A DNA stretch of 64,000 bases from Sphingomonas soli NBRC 100801 (GCF_001591025.1 NZ_BCTZ01000001.1:307368-371367); one strand, 5' to 3'; positions 27,018-35,836 are shown, counted from the stretch's first letter. A program made the numbers and translations. The notes: a model not told the origin generated them from the sequence alone.

Positions 27018-28082
27018 TTGGCCGACCGCATCTATCTCGATCACGCCGCGACCACGCCGATGCTGCCCGAAGCGATGGCGGCGGTAGCCGATGGCATGGC
27101 GCGCTGGGCCAATCCGTCCTCACCTCACGCGGAGGGGCGGGCAGCCCGCGCGCTGCTGGAAAATGCGCGCAGCCGGATCGCCGCGGCCTATGGCTGGGCG
27201 CATGAGCTGATCCTGACAGGAGGCGCGAGCGAATCGCTGCATCTGGCGCTGTCACGCTCCATGGCCGAGCGCCGGCTGATCACCGCGGTGGAGCATGATT
27301 CGGTGCTGCGCCACGGCGAGGGCGCGCGCGTCTTGCCGGTTCTGGCGGACGGAACGCTCGATCTCGACGCGCTGCGGACCTCGATAGGCCCTCGCGCTCT
27401 GCTGTGCGTGCAATGGGCGAACAGCGAGACCGGTGTGCGCCAGCCGATCGAGGCGATCGCGGAGATTGTTCACGAAGCGGGCGGGCTGCTGCTCGTGGAC
27501 GCGGCGCAGATGCCTGCGCGCGCGGACATGGCGGTGATGCGTCATGCCGATCTGGTCGCGGTGTCGGCGCACAAGCGCGGTGGGCCGCCGGGCATCGGGG
27601 CTTTGCTTGTTCGCGATTTCTCATCCCTGATGCCCATGGGCGGGCAGGAGAAGGGTTATCGCGCCGGGACGGAGAACCTGCCGGGTGCGCTGGGCTTCGC
27701 GACGGCGGTGGAAAAGCCGGAGGATCTGCGCGGCCCTGCTGCGCTTCGGGCGCGGCTGGAGGCTGCATTGCCCGGTGTCGAGATTGTCGGCGCCAGTAGC
27801 GCGCGAACGCCGCTGATCGGGGCGTATCGCATGCCGGGCGTATCTTCCGCCGCGCAACTGATCAGGTTCGACATGGCGGGGTTCGCGGTTTCGGCCGGCA
27901 GCGCCTGCTCGTCTGGCAGCATGCGGCCTAGCCATGTTCTCTCGGCGATGGGCTGGGCCGAGCCTACGCTGCGCGAAGTGGTGCGCGTGAGCTTTGGCCG
28001 CGCGACCACCGAGGCCGAGATCGACGCTTTCGCTGCCCTGTGGCGCGAGACTGCGGAAGATGCGCGGAGCCGCGCGGCATGA
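27018..28082 (+). CDS. Cysteine desulfurase family protein (first of a tandem pair)
   Basis: A 354-residue fold-I PLP enzyme of the NifS/IscS group. IYLDHAATTPM is at the N-terminus, the PLP lysine is in SAHKRGGPPG, and the persulfide-forming Cys is in GSACSSGSM followed by RPSHVL. The start is TTG 27018. The stop overlaps the start of a second, distinct desulfurase (ATGA). One copy may be specialised, for example for tRNA thiolation or cofactor assembly. No IscU, HscA or SUF genes are adjacent. Confidence 0.9.
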   Translation: MADRIYLDHAATTPMLPEAMAAVADGMARWANPSSPHAEGRAARALLENARSRIAAAYGWAHELILTGGASESLHLALSRSMAERRLITAVEHDSVLRHGEGARVLPVLADGTLDLDALRTSIGPRALLCVQWANSETGVRQPIEAIAEIVHEAGGLLLVDAAQMPARADMAVMRHADLVAVSAHKRGGPPGIGALLVRDFSSLMPMGGQEKGYRAGTENLPGALGFATAVEKPEDLRGPAALRARLEAALPGVEIVGASSARTPLIGAYRMPGVSSAAQLIRFDMAGFAVSAGSACSSGSMRPSHVLSAMGWAEPTLREVVRVSFGRATTEAEIDAFAALWRETAEDARSRAA

Positions 28083-29164
28083 TCTATCTCGATTATCAGG
28101 CGACCACGCCGCTCGCGCCCGAGGCGCTGGCCGCGATGTTGCCTTGGCTGGAGAGCCAGTTCGCCAATCCGCATTCGGCGCATGCCGGCGGCCGCGCAGC
28201 CAAGGCGGCGGTGGAGGTGGCGCGCGAGCAGGTGGCGGACGTGCTGCCGGATGGCGGCGCGGTGAGCTTCACCAGCGGTGCGACCGAAGCGATCAATTGG
28301 GCGATCAAAGGCACGACTGGCCCGATCGTGACGCTCGCCACCGAACATGCCGCAGTCCTCGACACCGTCGAGGCCGAGGCGCGCAAGGGGAGACAGGTAA
28401 CCGTGCTGCCGGTCGGCAATGACGGGCTCGTCGATTTCGCGGCGCTCCGCGCGGCGGTTACCCCCGGAACCGGGCTGGTCGCGGCGATGCTGGTCAATAA
28501 CGAGATCGGCGTGGTCCAGCCGATCGAGCGACTCGCCGAGATCGCTCATGCGGCGGGCGCGCTATTCCTGTGCGACGCGGTGCAGGGCTACGGGCGCGAA
28601 CTGATCCCCGAGGCATGCGATCTGATCGCGGTATCAGCGCACAAGGTGCACGGGCCGAAGGGCATTGGCGCGTTGTGGATACGCGATGGCGTGACACTGG
28701 AGCCGTTGCTCCATGGCGGGGGGCAGGAAGCAGCTGGACGTTCGGGGACGCTGTCACCGGCCCTGTGCGCAGGGTTTGGCGCGGCGGCGAAGCTGGCCAA
28801 GCAGCGCTTTGGCGCGGACCATGCGCATGCCGAGCAATTGTTTCGCGCGGCGCTGTCGCGCGTGGCGGTGGACTGGAAGCTCAATGGTTCGCAGGGTGAG
28901 CGCTATCCGGGCAATCTGAACCTTCGCCGCGATGGGCTGGATGTCGCGCGGCTGATGTCCGACCTCCGCGACATCGCCTTTTCGGCGGGCTCGGCGTGCG
29001 CAAGCGGATCGGGACGCCCCAGCCATGTTCTGCGCGCGATCGGCCTGAGCGATGCGGAGGCGAAGTCGAGCATTCGTCTGGGCTTCGGGCGCTATACGAC
29101 GGAGGAGGAGTTGCTCGGTGCGATTGATCGGATCAACCATGCAGCAAGGAAGCAAAGGCCATGA
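28079..29164 (+). CDS. Cysteine desulfurase family protein (second of a tandem pair)
   Basis: 361 residues and clearly paralogous to its upstream neighbour. IYLDYQATTPLAPEAL leads, the PLP lysine is in SAHKVHGPKGIGAL, and the catalytic Cys is in GSACASGSGRPSHVL. The canonical HK(V/I)HGPKG context suggests this is the more IscS-like copy. ATG 28079 overlaps the previous stop, and its own stop overlaps the ferredoxin start, so desulfurase-desulfurase-ferredoxin form one operon. Confidence 0.92.
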   Translation: MIYLDYQATTPLAPEALAAMLPWLESQFANPHSAHAGGRAAKAAVEVAREQVADVLPDGGAVSFTSGATEAINWAIKGTTGPIVTLATEHAAVLDTVEAEARKGRQVTVLPVGNDGLVDFAALRAAVTPGTGLVAAMLVNNEIGVVQPIERLAEIAHAAGALFLCDAVQGYGRELIPEACDLIAVSAHKVHGPKGIGALWIRDGVTLEPLLHGGGQEAAGRSGTLSPALCAGFGAAAKLAKQRFGADHAHAEQLFRAALSRVAVDWKLNGSQGERYPGNLNLRRDGLDVARLMSDLRDIAFSAGSACASGSGRPSHVLRAIGLSDAEAKSSIRLGFGRYTTEEELLGAIDRINHAARKQRP

Positions 29165-29493
29165 TCCGCGTCACCTTCATCGGCGCTGAGGGCAATTCGC
29201 GCGAGGCCCGCGCAAATGCCGGCGATCGGCTGCTGGAAGTGGCGCAGAATGACGGGCAGCCGCTGGAGGGCACGTGCGAGGGGCAAATGGCCTGTTCGAC
29301 CTGCCATGTGCTGATTTCGGCGGAAGATTTCGCCCGCCTGCCGCCGGCCAGCGAGGAAGAGGAGGACATGCTCGATCTCGCCATCGGGGCAGGCAAGACC
29401 AGCCGCCTGGCATGCCAGATCATCCTCACGCCCGAGCTCGACGGATTGACGGTGCGAATGCCGCCGGGCCACCGCGACATGCAGGGCCGCTGA
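29161..29493 (+). CDS. ISC-type 2Fe-2S ferredoxin
   Basis: 110 residues of adrenodoxin-like ferredoxin. The cluster ligands are CEGQMACSTC (Cys-x5-Cys-x2-Cys) and a fourth Cys in RLACQIIL. The acidic EEEEDML stretch is the usual partner-docking surface. Translation-coupled to the second desulfurase, it likely gives electrons for Fe-S assembly. Length is typical. Confidence 0.93.
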   Translation: MIRVTFIGAEGNSREARANAGDRLLEVAQNDGQPLEGTCEGQMACSTCHVLISAEDFARLPPASEEEEDMLDLAIGAGKTSRLACQIILTPELDGLTVRMPPGHRDMQGR

Positions 29494-29520
29494 TCCGGAA
29501 CGGCTGGGGAAATCAACCGT

Positions 29521-29940
29521 TTGGCGTCGATGCCCGGACCCAGCCTGCCGCAGAAATTGTATAGTCTTGGTTGCCGTTTGTCGGATCTGGGCGCGAATAT
29601 CGCCGGTCATCCGCTGGCGCTTGTGGGTGTGATCCTCTTCTGCGGGGCCTGGTTTCTGCTCCCGCTGGGTGAAAGCGCCACCGCCGTCCTGACCCTGGTG
29701 CTCTCCGTGCTCGCCATCACGCTTACCCAGATGGTGCTCAACCAGCAGAAACGGCACGAAACCGCGCTCCATCTGAAGATCGACGAACTCATCCACGCGA
29801 TGCGCGGCGCGCGCGACGAAGTGATGGGGATCGAACACAAGAGCGAGGAAGAGCTGGAAGCGCTTCGCATCACCGGTGACCGGGCGGAGGAAGTGCTCGC
29901 AAAGCGGCGCAGCAAGGCGATCACCAGCCGCGCCGATTAG
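29521..29940 (+). CDS. Low-affinity iron permease-like small membrane protein
   Basis: 139 residues with two hydrophobic helices (about 24-45 and 50-75) followed by a charged helix QQKRHETALHLKIDELIHAM. This pattern matches the short bacterial low-affinity iron permease (Fet4-like) family. TTG 29521 has GGGGA at a good distance; ATG 29530 is the alternative. It lies 27 bp after the ferredoxin, so it may belong to the same iron-sulfur operon. Transport of iron is inferred from the family name only. Confidence 0.7.
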   Translation: MASMPGPSLPQKLYSLGCRLSDLGANIAGHPLALVGVILFCGAWFLLPLGESATAVLTLVLSVLAITLTQMVLNQQKRHETALHLKIDELIHAMRGARDEVMGIEHKSEEELEALRITGDRAEEVLAKRRSKAITSRAD

Positions 29941-30007
29941 AGCGGAACTGGCTACGCGCTCAATCATTTCCGCGTCTGCGGGCATCGGCACCGCAGGAGA
30001 GTGAGAT

Positions 30008-30289
30008 ATGAAGACTTTAGGGCTTATTGCCGCCGCTGCAGCGGCGATGCTGCTGGCTCCGGCCACTGCCAGCGCCGCGCCAGTGGCGGCTACCGCGGCT
30101 CCCCCCGCGGTAACGGCTTCTGCGATCGCGGCGAGCGGGCAGGTTCGCGTGGTCGTCCGCGAAGATCGCCGCACCCGCCGGCATTATCGCGGCCATGGCC
30201 GCCGGGCGCACTGGCGTACGGTCTGCACGCGCAAATGGCGTCACGGGCGCAGCGTGCGCATTTGCCGCAAGGTGCGCAGCTGGCGCTAA
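30008..30289 (+). CDS. Small secreted Arg-rich protein, unrecognised
   Basis: 93 residues. A clear signal peptide ends near TASAAP (about residue 24), then an Ala/Val stretch, then a very basic tail with RRTRRHYRGHGRRAHWR and two Cys (TVCTRKW, IRICRK). CAGGAGAGTGAG precedes ATG 30008. Secreted small basic proteins of this look are common in sphingomonads; function unknown. A strong hairpin follows the stop. Confidence 0.72.
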   Translation: MKTLGLIAAAAAAMLLAPATASAAPVAATAAPPAVTASAIAASGQVRVVVREDRRTRRHYRGHGRRAHWRTVCTRKWRHGRSVRICRKVRSWR

Positions 30290-30299
30290 ACATTTGAAG

Positions 30300-30328
30300 G
30301 CAGGCGTGCCGCGTGCCGGCATGCCTGC
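30300..30328 (+). terminator. Intrinsic-terminator-like hairpin
   Basis: A 12-bp stem (GCAGGCGTGCCG pairing with the 3' arm ending GCCTGC, one G-T pair) with a 5-nt loop, ten bases after the stop of the small secreted protein and followed by TCTTGC. Confidence 0.65.
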
Positions 30329-30365
30329 TCTTGCACGCTGCGGCAGCATCGACCATATGCGCCGC

Positions 30366-30454
30366 GGGAGTCGGGCGGACGTGGTCGTCGCCAACCTGGT
30401 CAGATCCGGAAGGAAGCAGCCACAACGATTTCGCCACGGGTCGTTCCGGCTCCC
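30366..30454 (+). ncRNA. ffs: Signal recognition particle RNA (4.5S type)
   Basis: The conserved apical domain AACCTGGTCAG followed by TCCGGAAGGAAGCAGC (GGAA tetraloop and the symmetric/asymmetric loop bases bound by Ffh) is present. GGGAGTCGG at the 5' end pairs with the terminal CCGGCTCCC. A run of six T follows at 30469-30474. Location immediately before dnaX is the usual one in alphaproteobacteria. Exact ends are estimated to a few bases. Confidence 0.88.
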
Positions 30455-30561
30455 ACCCCAACCCCAGATTTTTTCCAAGCCGCCGCCCGCGCATAGTCGA
30501 CCGGGCGATGCGGCGGTCGGCGGGCTTCGACAGCGTCGCCCTTAGGGGCTAGGAAGCGGCT

Positions 30562-32181
30562 ATGTCCGATTCCCTGCTTGGCCTCGACGAACCCCCGCAG
30601 CCACGCGATCAAGCGTATCGCGTGCTGGCGCGCAAATACCGGCCGCAGACGTTCAGCGAGCTGATCGGCCAGGATGCGATGGTCACTACGCTGGGTAACG
30701 CGATTCGGCGCGACCGGCTGGCCCATGCGTTCCTGCTGACCGGTGTGCGCGGGGTCGGCAAGACGTCGACCGCGCGGCTGATCGCCAAGGCGCTCAACTG
30801 CGTCGGGCCCGACGGGCAGGGTGGTCCGACGATCGATCCGTGCGGCGTCTGTGAGCCCTGCGTCGCCATCGCCGAGGGCCGCCATATCGACGTGATCGAG
30901 ATGGACGCTGCCAGCCATACCGGCATCGACGATATCCGCGAGATCATCGAGGCGTCGCGCTATTCGGCGGTCTCGGCGCGCTACAAGATCTACATTATCG
31001 ACGAAGTCCACATGCTCTCCAAGGCCGCGTTCAACGGCCTGCTCAAGACGCTTGAAGAGCCGCCGGCGCACGTGAAGTTCCTGTTCGCCACCACCGAGGT
31101 GAACAAGGTGCCGGTGACGGTCCTCTCGCGCTGTCAGCGTTTCGATCTGCGGCGGATTTCGGCGGAGGCGCTGGCGGCGCATTTCGCGATGGTATCGGAG
31201 AAGGAAGGCGTCGAGGCCGAGCCCGAGGCGCTGTCGATGATCGCCCGCGCGGCGGAGGGATCGGCGCGCGACGGGCTCTCGATCCTCGATCAGGCGATCG
31301 CCCATGCCGGGATCGAAGGCGAGGGCGTGAAGGCCGATGCGGTGCGCCAGATGCTGGGCCTGTCCGATCGCGGGGCGATCCGCGAATTGTTCGGGCTGCT
31401 TCTGAACGGCGATGCGGGCGGCGCGCTGGCGGCGCTTCGGCTGCAATATGACATGGGCGTGGACCCGCAGGCGGTGCTCAAGACCTTGCTGGAAACCGTT
31501 CATGGCGTGACGCTGGTAAAGCTGGGCAGCGACGCGACGGCGGGGCAGTCCGCCGAAGAGATGAAGTCGCTGGAGCGATGGGCAGCGGGGCTGAGCTTCC
31601 CGATGCTGCACCGGCTCTGGCAATTGCTGCTCAAGGGGCATGACGAAGTCGCGCGCGCGGCGCTGCCGATCGAGGCATGCGAGATGGCGCTGCTGCGGGT
31701 GATCCACGCTTCGCAGCTTCCCGATCCGGGCGACCTTGCCCGGCAGATCGCCAGCGGCGTAGTGACGGCGACTCCAGCCGCGCCCACAGCACCCAAGGAG
31801 AATGCGCTGCCCGGCACGATGGCAGAACTGGCGGACCATCTGGAGCAGAACCGGCGGCTGCAACTTGCCACTCAGGTTCGCGATTATCTGCGCCCGGTCC
31901 GGTTCGATGGCAGCGAGGCCGAATTTGGCGCGGCGCGTCCGCTCCCGCATGATTTCCTACGCGACCTGGCCGCCGCGCTGCGGGACACGACAGGGGTGAA
32001 TTGGCGCCTGCGGCTTGTCGATGGCGCGAGCGAACCTACGTTGCGCGAGCTACAGGCTTCGCAGGAAGCGGCCGAGCGGGATGCGGTGCTCCGCTCACCG
32101 ATGGTCGTTGCGGCGTTCGAAGCATTTCCCGAAGCCGAGCTGATCGGCTGGACCAAGAACAACCGGAGCAATCAGGCATGA
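30562..32181 (+). CDS. dnaX: DNA polymerase III subunit gamma/tau
   Basis: 539 residues, the clamp-loader ATPase. YRVLARKYRPQTFSELIGQ is the classical start. Walker A is GVRGVGKTSTAR, the zinc site includes CGVCEPC, Walker B is YIIDEVHML, and the sensor region is PVTVLSRCQRFDLRR. The C-terminal third contains a tau-like region. It is coupled to the ybaB gene by ATGA, the common dnaX-ybaB arrangement. Confidence 0.97.
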   Translation: MSDSLLGLDEPPQPRDQAYRVLARKYRPQTFSELIGQDAMVTTLGNAIRRDRLAHAFLLTGVRGVGKTSTARLIAKALNCVGPDGQGGPTIDPCGVCEPCVAIAEGRHIDVIEMDAASHTGIDDIREIIEASRYSAVSARYKIYIIDEVHMLSKAAFNGLLKTLEEPPAHVKFLFATTEVNKVPVTVLSRCQRFDLRRISAEALAAHFAMVSEKEGVEAEPEALSMIARAAEGSARDGLSILDQAIAHAGIEGEGVKADAVRQMLGLSDRGAIRELFGLLLNGDAGGALAALRLQYDMGVDPQAVLKTLLETVHGVTLVKLGSDATAGQSAEEMKSLERWAAGLSFPMLHRLWQLLLKGHDEVARAALPIEACEMALLRVIHASQLPDPGDLARQIASGVVTATPAAPTAPKENALPGTMAELADHLEQNRRLQLATQVRDYLRPVRFDGSEAEFGAARPLPHDFLRDLAAALRDTTGVNWRLRLVDGASEPTLRELQASQEAAERDAVLRSPMVVAAFEAFPEAELIGWTKNNRSNQA

Positions 32182-32501
32182 AGAGCCTCGAAGATATCAT
32201 GGCCATGGCGCAGAACGTGCAGGCCGAACTGACCAAGGCGCAGGCCAATCTCGACACGATCGAGGTGGAAGGCGTGTCGGGCGGCGGGCTGGTCAAGATC
32301 CGCTGTTCAGCCAAGGGCCGTATCATCGGCATGGATATCGACGATTCGCTCCTGAACCCGAGCGAGAAGGGCATGCTGGAGGATTTGCTGGCCGCCGCAT
32401 TCAACGATGCGCGCGCCAAGGCCGATGCAGCTTCGCAGGAATCTATGAGCAAGATGACTGCGGGCCTGCCGCTGCCGCCGGGCTTCAAGCTGCCGTTCTG
32501 A
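32178..32501 (+). CDS. YbaB/EbfC nucleoid-associated protein
   Basis: 107 residues. MAQNVQAELTKAQANLDTIEVEG is the N-terminal helix, and GGGLVKIRCSAKGRIIGMDID the central strand region of the DNA-binding YbaB fold. The end PLPPGFKLPF is typical of alphaproteobacterial members. ATG 32178 overlaps the dnaX stop. Confidence 0.95.
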   Translation: MKSLEDIMAMAQNVQAELTKAQANLDTIEVEGVSGGGLVKIRCSAKGRIIGMDIDDSLLNPSEKGMLEDLLAAAFNDARAKADAASQESMSKMTAGLPLPPGFKLPF

Positions 32502-32557
32502 TTGCGGAACCATCGACCAGTTCCTCGGTTGCTCCCCCATCAATTGGGAGTAATCAA

Positions 32558-32842
32558 ATGGTTGAGCGTGTTACCGAGCGTACGGACGGCGTTACCAGCG
32601 AACGCGTTACCGAAAGCCATGGGGCAGATACGGTTGTCGTCGAGCGGCGTGGCGGCGGTGCTGGGATCCTGATCGGACTGGCGGTGCTGATCCTCGTGGT
32701 GATCGGCGGAGTCTATCTGTTCAACCAGAATGCCCGCGAGAATGCCAAGACCAACGCCGTGACGGCCGCCGCCGAAAGCGTGGGCGATGCGGCCAAGGAT
32801 GTGGGCGACGCCGCGAAGGACGCGGCCAAGAAGATCGATTGA
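32558..32842 (+). CDS. Small single-pass membrane protein
   Basis: 94 residues: a charged N-terminus with the repeated VTER/VTES pattern, one transmembrane helix GILIGLAVLILVVIGGVYLF (about 36-55), and an Ala/Lys/Asp-rich tail with the repeat VGDAAKD. The tail suggests an amphipathic helix. Function unknown. Confidence 0.7.
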   Translation: MVERVTERTDGVTSERVTESHGADTVVVERRGGGAGILIGLAVLILVVIGGVYLFNQNARENAKTNAVTAAAESVGDAAKDVGDAAKDAAKKID

Positions 32843-33832
32843 TCAGCGCAGGCAGGCGTCGAGACCGCCACCTGCAACAACGCCGATCCGGGCGTTGATC
32901 GAGTTGCCATAGCGCCGCGTGAAGCCCCTCGGGTCGATCGCGGCGCGCTTTTTTGGAAGCGGCAGGACGGCGGCGATCGCCGCGGCCTCGCGGTCGGTGA
33001 GGCGCGAGGCGTCATGCTTGAAATAGCGCATGCTCCCGGCATTGACGCCATAGGTCCCGATGCCGGTCTCGGCGACGTTCAGATACACTTCCATGATCCG
33101 GCGCTTGCCCCAGATATTCTCGATCAGGAAGGTGAAATAGGCCTCCAGCCCTTTGCGGAAATAGCCGCCTCCCTGCCACAGAAAGACGTTCTTGGCAGTC
33201 TGCTGGCTGATCGTGGACCCGCCGCGAATCTTCCCGGTGCCGGTGGCATTGCGTGCGGCGGCTGCCGCGATCGCATTGAAATCAAAGCCGTTATGCTCGC
33301 AGAATCGTGAGTCCTCCGCTGCGATCGCCGCCCGCGCCATGCTGGCATCGATCCGGCTGAGCGGCATCCAGCGCTTGGTGGCACCGTGGCCCGCGATCAT
33401 GTCGCCGATCATCGTCCAGGTAATGGGCGGGGCGACGAACTTATAGACGACGACCATACCGACCGACAGCAGCAGGAAGGCGAGGATAAGCTTGATGATC
33501 CACCCCATGATGCGCCGCCCGAACGACCTGCGTTGGGCAGCTTTGGGGGCCGCGGGCGGTTGCGCGGGAGCAGAGGGCCGCTGGCCGGCACCCAGCCGCC
33601 GTGGGGGAGCCGATATGGGCTCGAGATCGGGAAGCGGCCGCTCACCCAGCGGTCCGAGCGGCTCGGCAGGGGCGGGCGGTTGGTAGGGTGGCCACGTATC
33701 TGGCGCGGCGATCTGGACCGGCGCGGATTTCCCCGCATCGTCCTCGACCTGCATCGACAGATCGGGTTCAGGCCCGGCGGGGAGCGCGGGTGCAGGGGTT
33801 TGCGGTTGCTGGTCGCGATTGCCGTCAGCCAT
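32843..33832 (-). CDS. mtgA: Monofunctional biosynthetic peptidoglycan transglycosylase
   Basis: 329 residues. A Pro-rich cytoplasmic N-terminus of about 105 residues precedes one transmembrane helix and a GT51 domain. AAEDSRFCEHNGFD holds the catalytic Glu, and GGSTISQQTAKNVFLW and KRRIMEVYLNVAETG are the further family motifs. It polymerises lipid II in the periplasm. The N-terminal extension is longer than in E. coli MtgA. I prefer the ATG giving MADGNRDQQ (33832); a start at 33856 is possible. Confidence 0.93.
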   Translation of the reverse strand: MADGNRDQQPQTPAPALPAGPEPDLSMQVEDDAGKSAPVQIAAPDTWPPYQPPAPAEPLGPLGERPLPDLEPISAPPRRLGAGQRPSAPAQPPAAPKAAQRRSFGRRIMGWIIKLILAFLLLSVGMVVVYKFVAPPITWTMIGDMIAGHGATKRWMPLSRIDASMARAAIAAEDSRFCEHNGFDFNAIAAAAARNATGTGKIRGGSTISQQTAKNVFLWQGGGYFRKGLEAYFTFLIENIWGKRRIMEVYLNVAETGIGTYGVNAGSMRYFKHDASRLTDREAAAIAAVLPLPKKRAAIDPRGFTRRYGNSINARIGVVAGGGLDACLR

Positions 33833-33836
33833 TCCA

Positions 33837-33893
33837 GCACGATTGGAGCAGCGCATCGCTCACCGCAACCATCTCCTCGCGTGCCAATCGTGC
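33837..33893. repeat. 10-bp inverted repeat between rpoH and mtgA
   Basis: GCACGATTGG at 33837-33846 is repeated inverted as CCAATCGTGC at 33884-33893, with 37 bp between the arms, just upstream of mtgA and past the rpoH stop. It could be an operator or a weak terminator. Confidence 0.4.
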
Positions 33894-33913
33894 CAGGGTG
33901 AGGCGGCGGGCGT

Positions 33914-34819
33914 TTAGCCCGCTGTCACCATCCGTCGTTCGCCGGCCAGGCGCATCATCGCCTTTTGCAGCTTCTCGAAGGCGCGGACCTCGATCTGGCG
34001 CACGCGCTCGCGCGACACGCCATAGACCTGGCTTAGCTCTTCGAGCGTCTTGGGATCGTCGGTCAGGCGACGTTCCGTCAGGATGTGCTTCTCGCGCTCA
34101 TTGAGGTCGTCCATCGCCGAGACGAGCATTTCGTGGCGGACATCGGCCTCCTGCGCATCTGCGACCACCGCATCCTGCAGCGGCGCATCATCCTGCAGCC
34201 AATCCTGCCACTGGCTCTCGCCATCCTCACGCATCGGCACGTTGAGCGACGTATCGCCCCCCATCGCCATGCGGCGGTTCATCGAAATGACTTCCTCTTC
34301 GGTCACGCCCAGATCGGTGGCGATCTTGGCGAGATGCTCAGGGGAGAGATCGCCATCATCAAACGCGTCAAGTTTGGCCTTCATCCGCCTGAGATTAAAG
34401 AATAATTTCTTCTGAGCGGCGGTCGTGCCCATCTTCACGAGGCTCCACGAGCGCAGGATGAATTCCTGGATGCTCGCGCGGATCCACCACATCGCATAGG
34501 TGGCCAGACGGAAACCCCGATCGGGCTCGAACTTCTTCACGCCCTGCATCAGGCCGATATTCCCTTCGGAAATCAGCTCGCTGACTGGCAGGCCATAGCC
34601 GCGATAGCCCATTGCGATCTTCGCCACGAGGCGCAGATGCGAGGTGACCAGCTGGGCCGCAGCCTCGGTATCGCCATGCTCCTGGAAGCGCTTGGCGAGC
34701 ATATATTCCTGCTCGGGTGCCAGGATCGGAAACTTCTTGATCTCGGCCAGATAGCGGTTGAGGCTCTGCTCACCGCCAAGCGCGGGGATCGTCGCTGGGA
34801 CATTGCTGCCATTTGCCAT
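33914..34819 (-). CDS. rpoH: RNA polymerase heat-shock sigma factor RpoH
   Basis: 301 residues. Region 2 is visible as SHLRLVAKIAMGYRGYGLP, EGNIGLMQGVKKFEPDRGFRLATYAMWWIRASI, with the sigma-32-specific SLVKMGTTAAQKKLFFNLRR box following. Region 4.2 ends with YGVSRERVRQIEVRAFEKL. ATG 34819 has AGGGAG upstream. It directs transcription of heat-shock genes; sphingomonads often carry more than one rpoH. It lies downstream of rluD in the same direction. Confidence 0.96.
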   Translation of the reverse strand: MANGSNVPATIPALGGEQSLNRYLAEIKKFPILAPEQEYMLAKRFQEHGDTEAAAQLVTSHLRLVAKIAMGYRGYGLPVSELISEGNIGLMQGVKKFEPDRGFRLATYAMWWIRASIQEFILRSWSLVKMGTTAAQKKLFFNLRRMKAKLDAFDDGDLSPEHLAKIATDLGVTEEEVISMNRRMAMGGDTSLNVPMREDGESQWQDWLQDDAPLQDAVVADAQEADVRHEMLVSAMDDLNEREKHILTERRLTDDPKTLEELSQVYGVSRERVRQIEVRAFEKLQKAMMRLAGERRMVTAG

Positions 34820-34841
34820 GATCCAAAACTCCCTTTCACAT

Positions 34842-34868
34842 GGCGCACTAACCGAAAACGGGTGCGCC
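34842..34868 (-). promoter_or_regulatory. Hairpin in the rluD-rpoH gap
   Basis: GGCGCAC and GTGCGCC form the outer stem and CCG/CGG an inner stem around an AAAA loop. It lies between the rluD stop and the rpoH ribosome-binding site. There is no U tract, so it is either a processing/termination stem or a leader element of rpoH. Confidence 0.45.
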
Positions 34869-34873
34869 GAAAA

Positions 34874-35824
34874 TCATACCAAGAGGTTAGCGTACAGTTC
34901 CTGCATATCGGCAGGCATTTCGCTATCGAACGCCAAAGCGTGGCTTTTCACAGGGTGAATGAACCCCAGATGGGCCGCGTGCAAGGCTTGGCGGCGGAAA
35001 TTCAAGGTTTCCAGAAGCGCACGATGCTTGTTGGAACCTCCATATACCGGGTCTCCCAATAATGCATGGCCGATGGAGGCCATGTGGACGCGGACCTGGT
35101 GCGTTCTTCCGGTTTCGAGGCGGCATTCGATAAGATCCGCATGCCGAAGTTGGCGCACGCGCCGCCAATGCGTGATTGCGTGCTTTCCACTTCCCTCTCG
35201 AACAACCGCAATCTTCTTGCGATTAGTTGGCGACCGCGCGAGCGGCGCATTCACGCTTCCCACCGGCATCTTCACGTGCCCGTTGACGATCGCGTGATAG
35301 CGCCGGTCGATCGAGTGGACCTTGAACTGCTCCGCCAGGCCGACATGCGCCCGATCGGTCTTCGCCGCGACCATCAGCCCGGACGTATCCTTGTCGATCC
35401 GGTGGACGATCCCCGGCCGCGCCACGCCGCCAATGCCCGACAGGCTGCCCTGGCAATGGTGGAGCAAGGCGTTGACCAGCGTGCCATCGAGATTGCCCGC
35501 GGCGGGGTGCACAACAAGCCCGGCCGGCTTGTCGATCACGATCAGATGCTCGTCTTCGAACACCACATCGAGCGCGATGTCCTGCGCCTCGTTATGCGCG
35601 GGGGTGGGATCGGGCACTTCGAGCCGGAACAGCGCCCCGCCGGGAAACTTCCTCGCGGGATCGCGCACCAGACCATCGGGGCCGGTGACCTGACCGTTGG
35701 AGATCAGCGCCTTGATCCGCTCACGCGACAAGGTGGGCACGGCCTCCGCAAGCGCGCGATCCAGACGCCAGCCATCGGCCGTGTCCGCAATGCGTGCTTC
35801 AATGATGGAAACCCCCGGGCGCAT
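34874..35824 (-). CDS. rluD: Ribosomal large-subunit pseudouridine synthase (RluD type)
   Basis: 316 residues. An N-terminal S4 RNA-binding domain (LDRALAEAVPTLSRERIKALI) precedes a RluA-family catalytic domain with HRIDKDTSGLMV (catalytic Asp near residue 148) and RTHQVRVH near the C-terminus. It modifies helix 69 uridines of 23S rRNA. The gene is divergent from the JAMM peptidase gene with only 12 bp between start codons. Confidence 0.94.
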   Translation of the reverse strand: MRPGVSIIEARIADTADGWRLDRALAEAVPTLSRERIKALISNGQVTGPDGLVRDPARKFPGGALFRLEVPDPTPAHNEAQDIALDVVFEDEHLIVIDKPAGLVVHPAAGNLDGTLVNALLHHCQGSLSGIGGVARPGIVHRIDKDTSGLMVAAKTDRAHVGLAEQFKVHSIDRRYHAIVNGHVKMPVGSVNAPLARSPTNRKKIAVVREGSGKHAITHWRRVRQLRHADLIECRLETGRTHQVRVHMASIGHALLGDPVYGGSNKHRALLETLNFRRQALHAAHLGFIHPVKSHALAFDSEMPADMQELYANLLV

Positions 35825-35836
35825 GTTTTACCGTAG

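Noticed and set aside
35320..35335. GAACTGCT match to the CRISPR repeat as a possible tracrRNA anti-repeat
   Set aside because: An eight-base match inside the rluD coding sequence, without surrounding complementarity or terminator.
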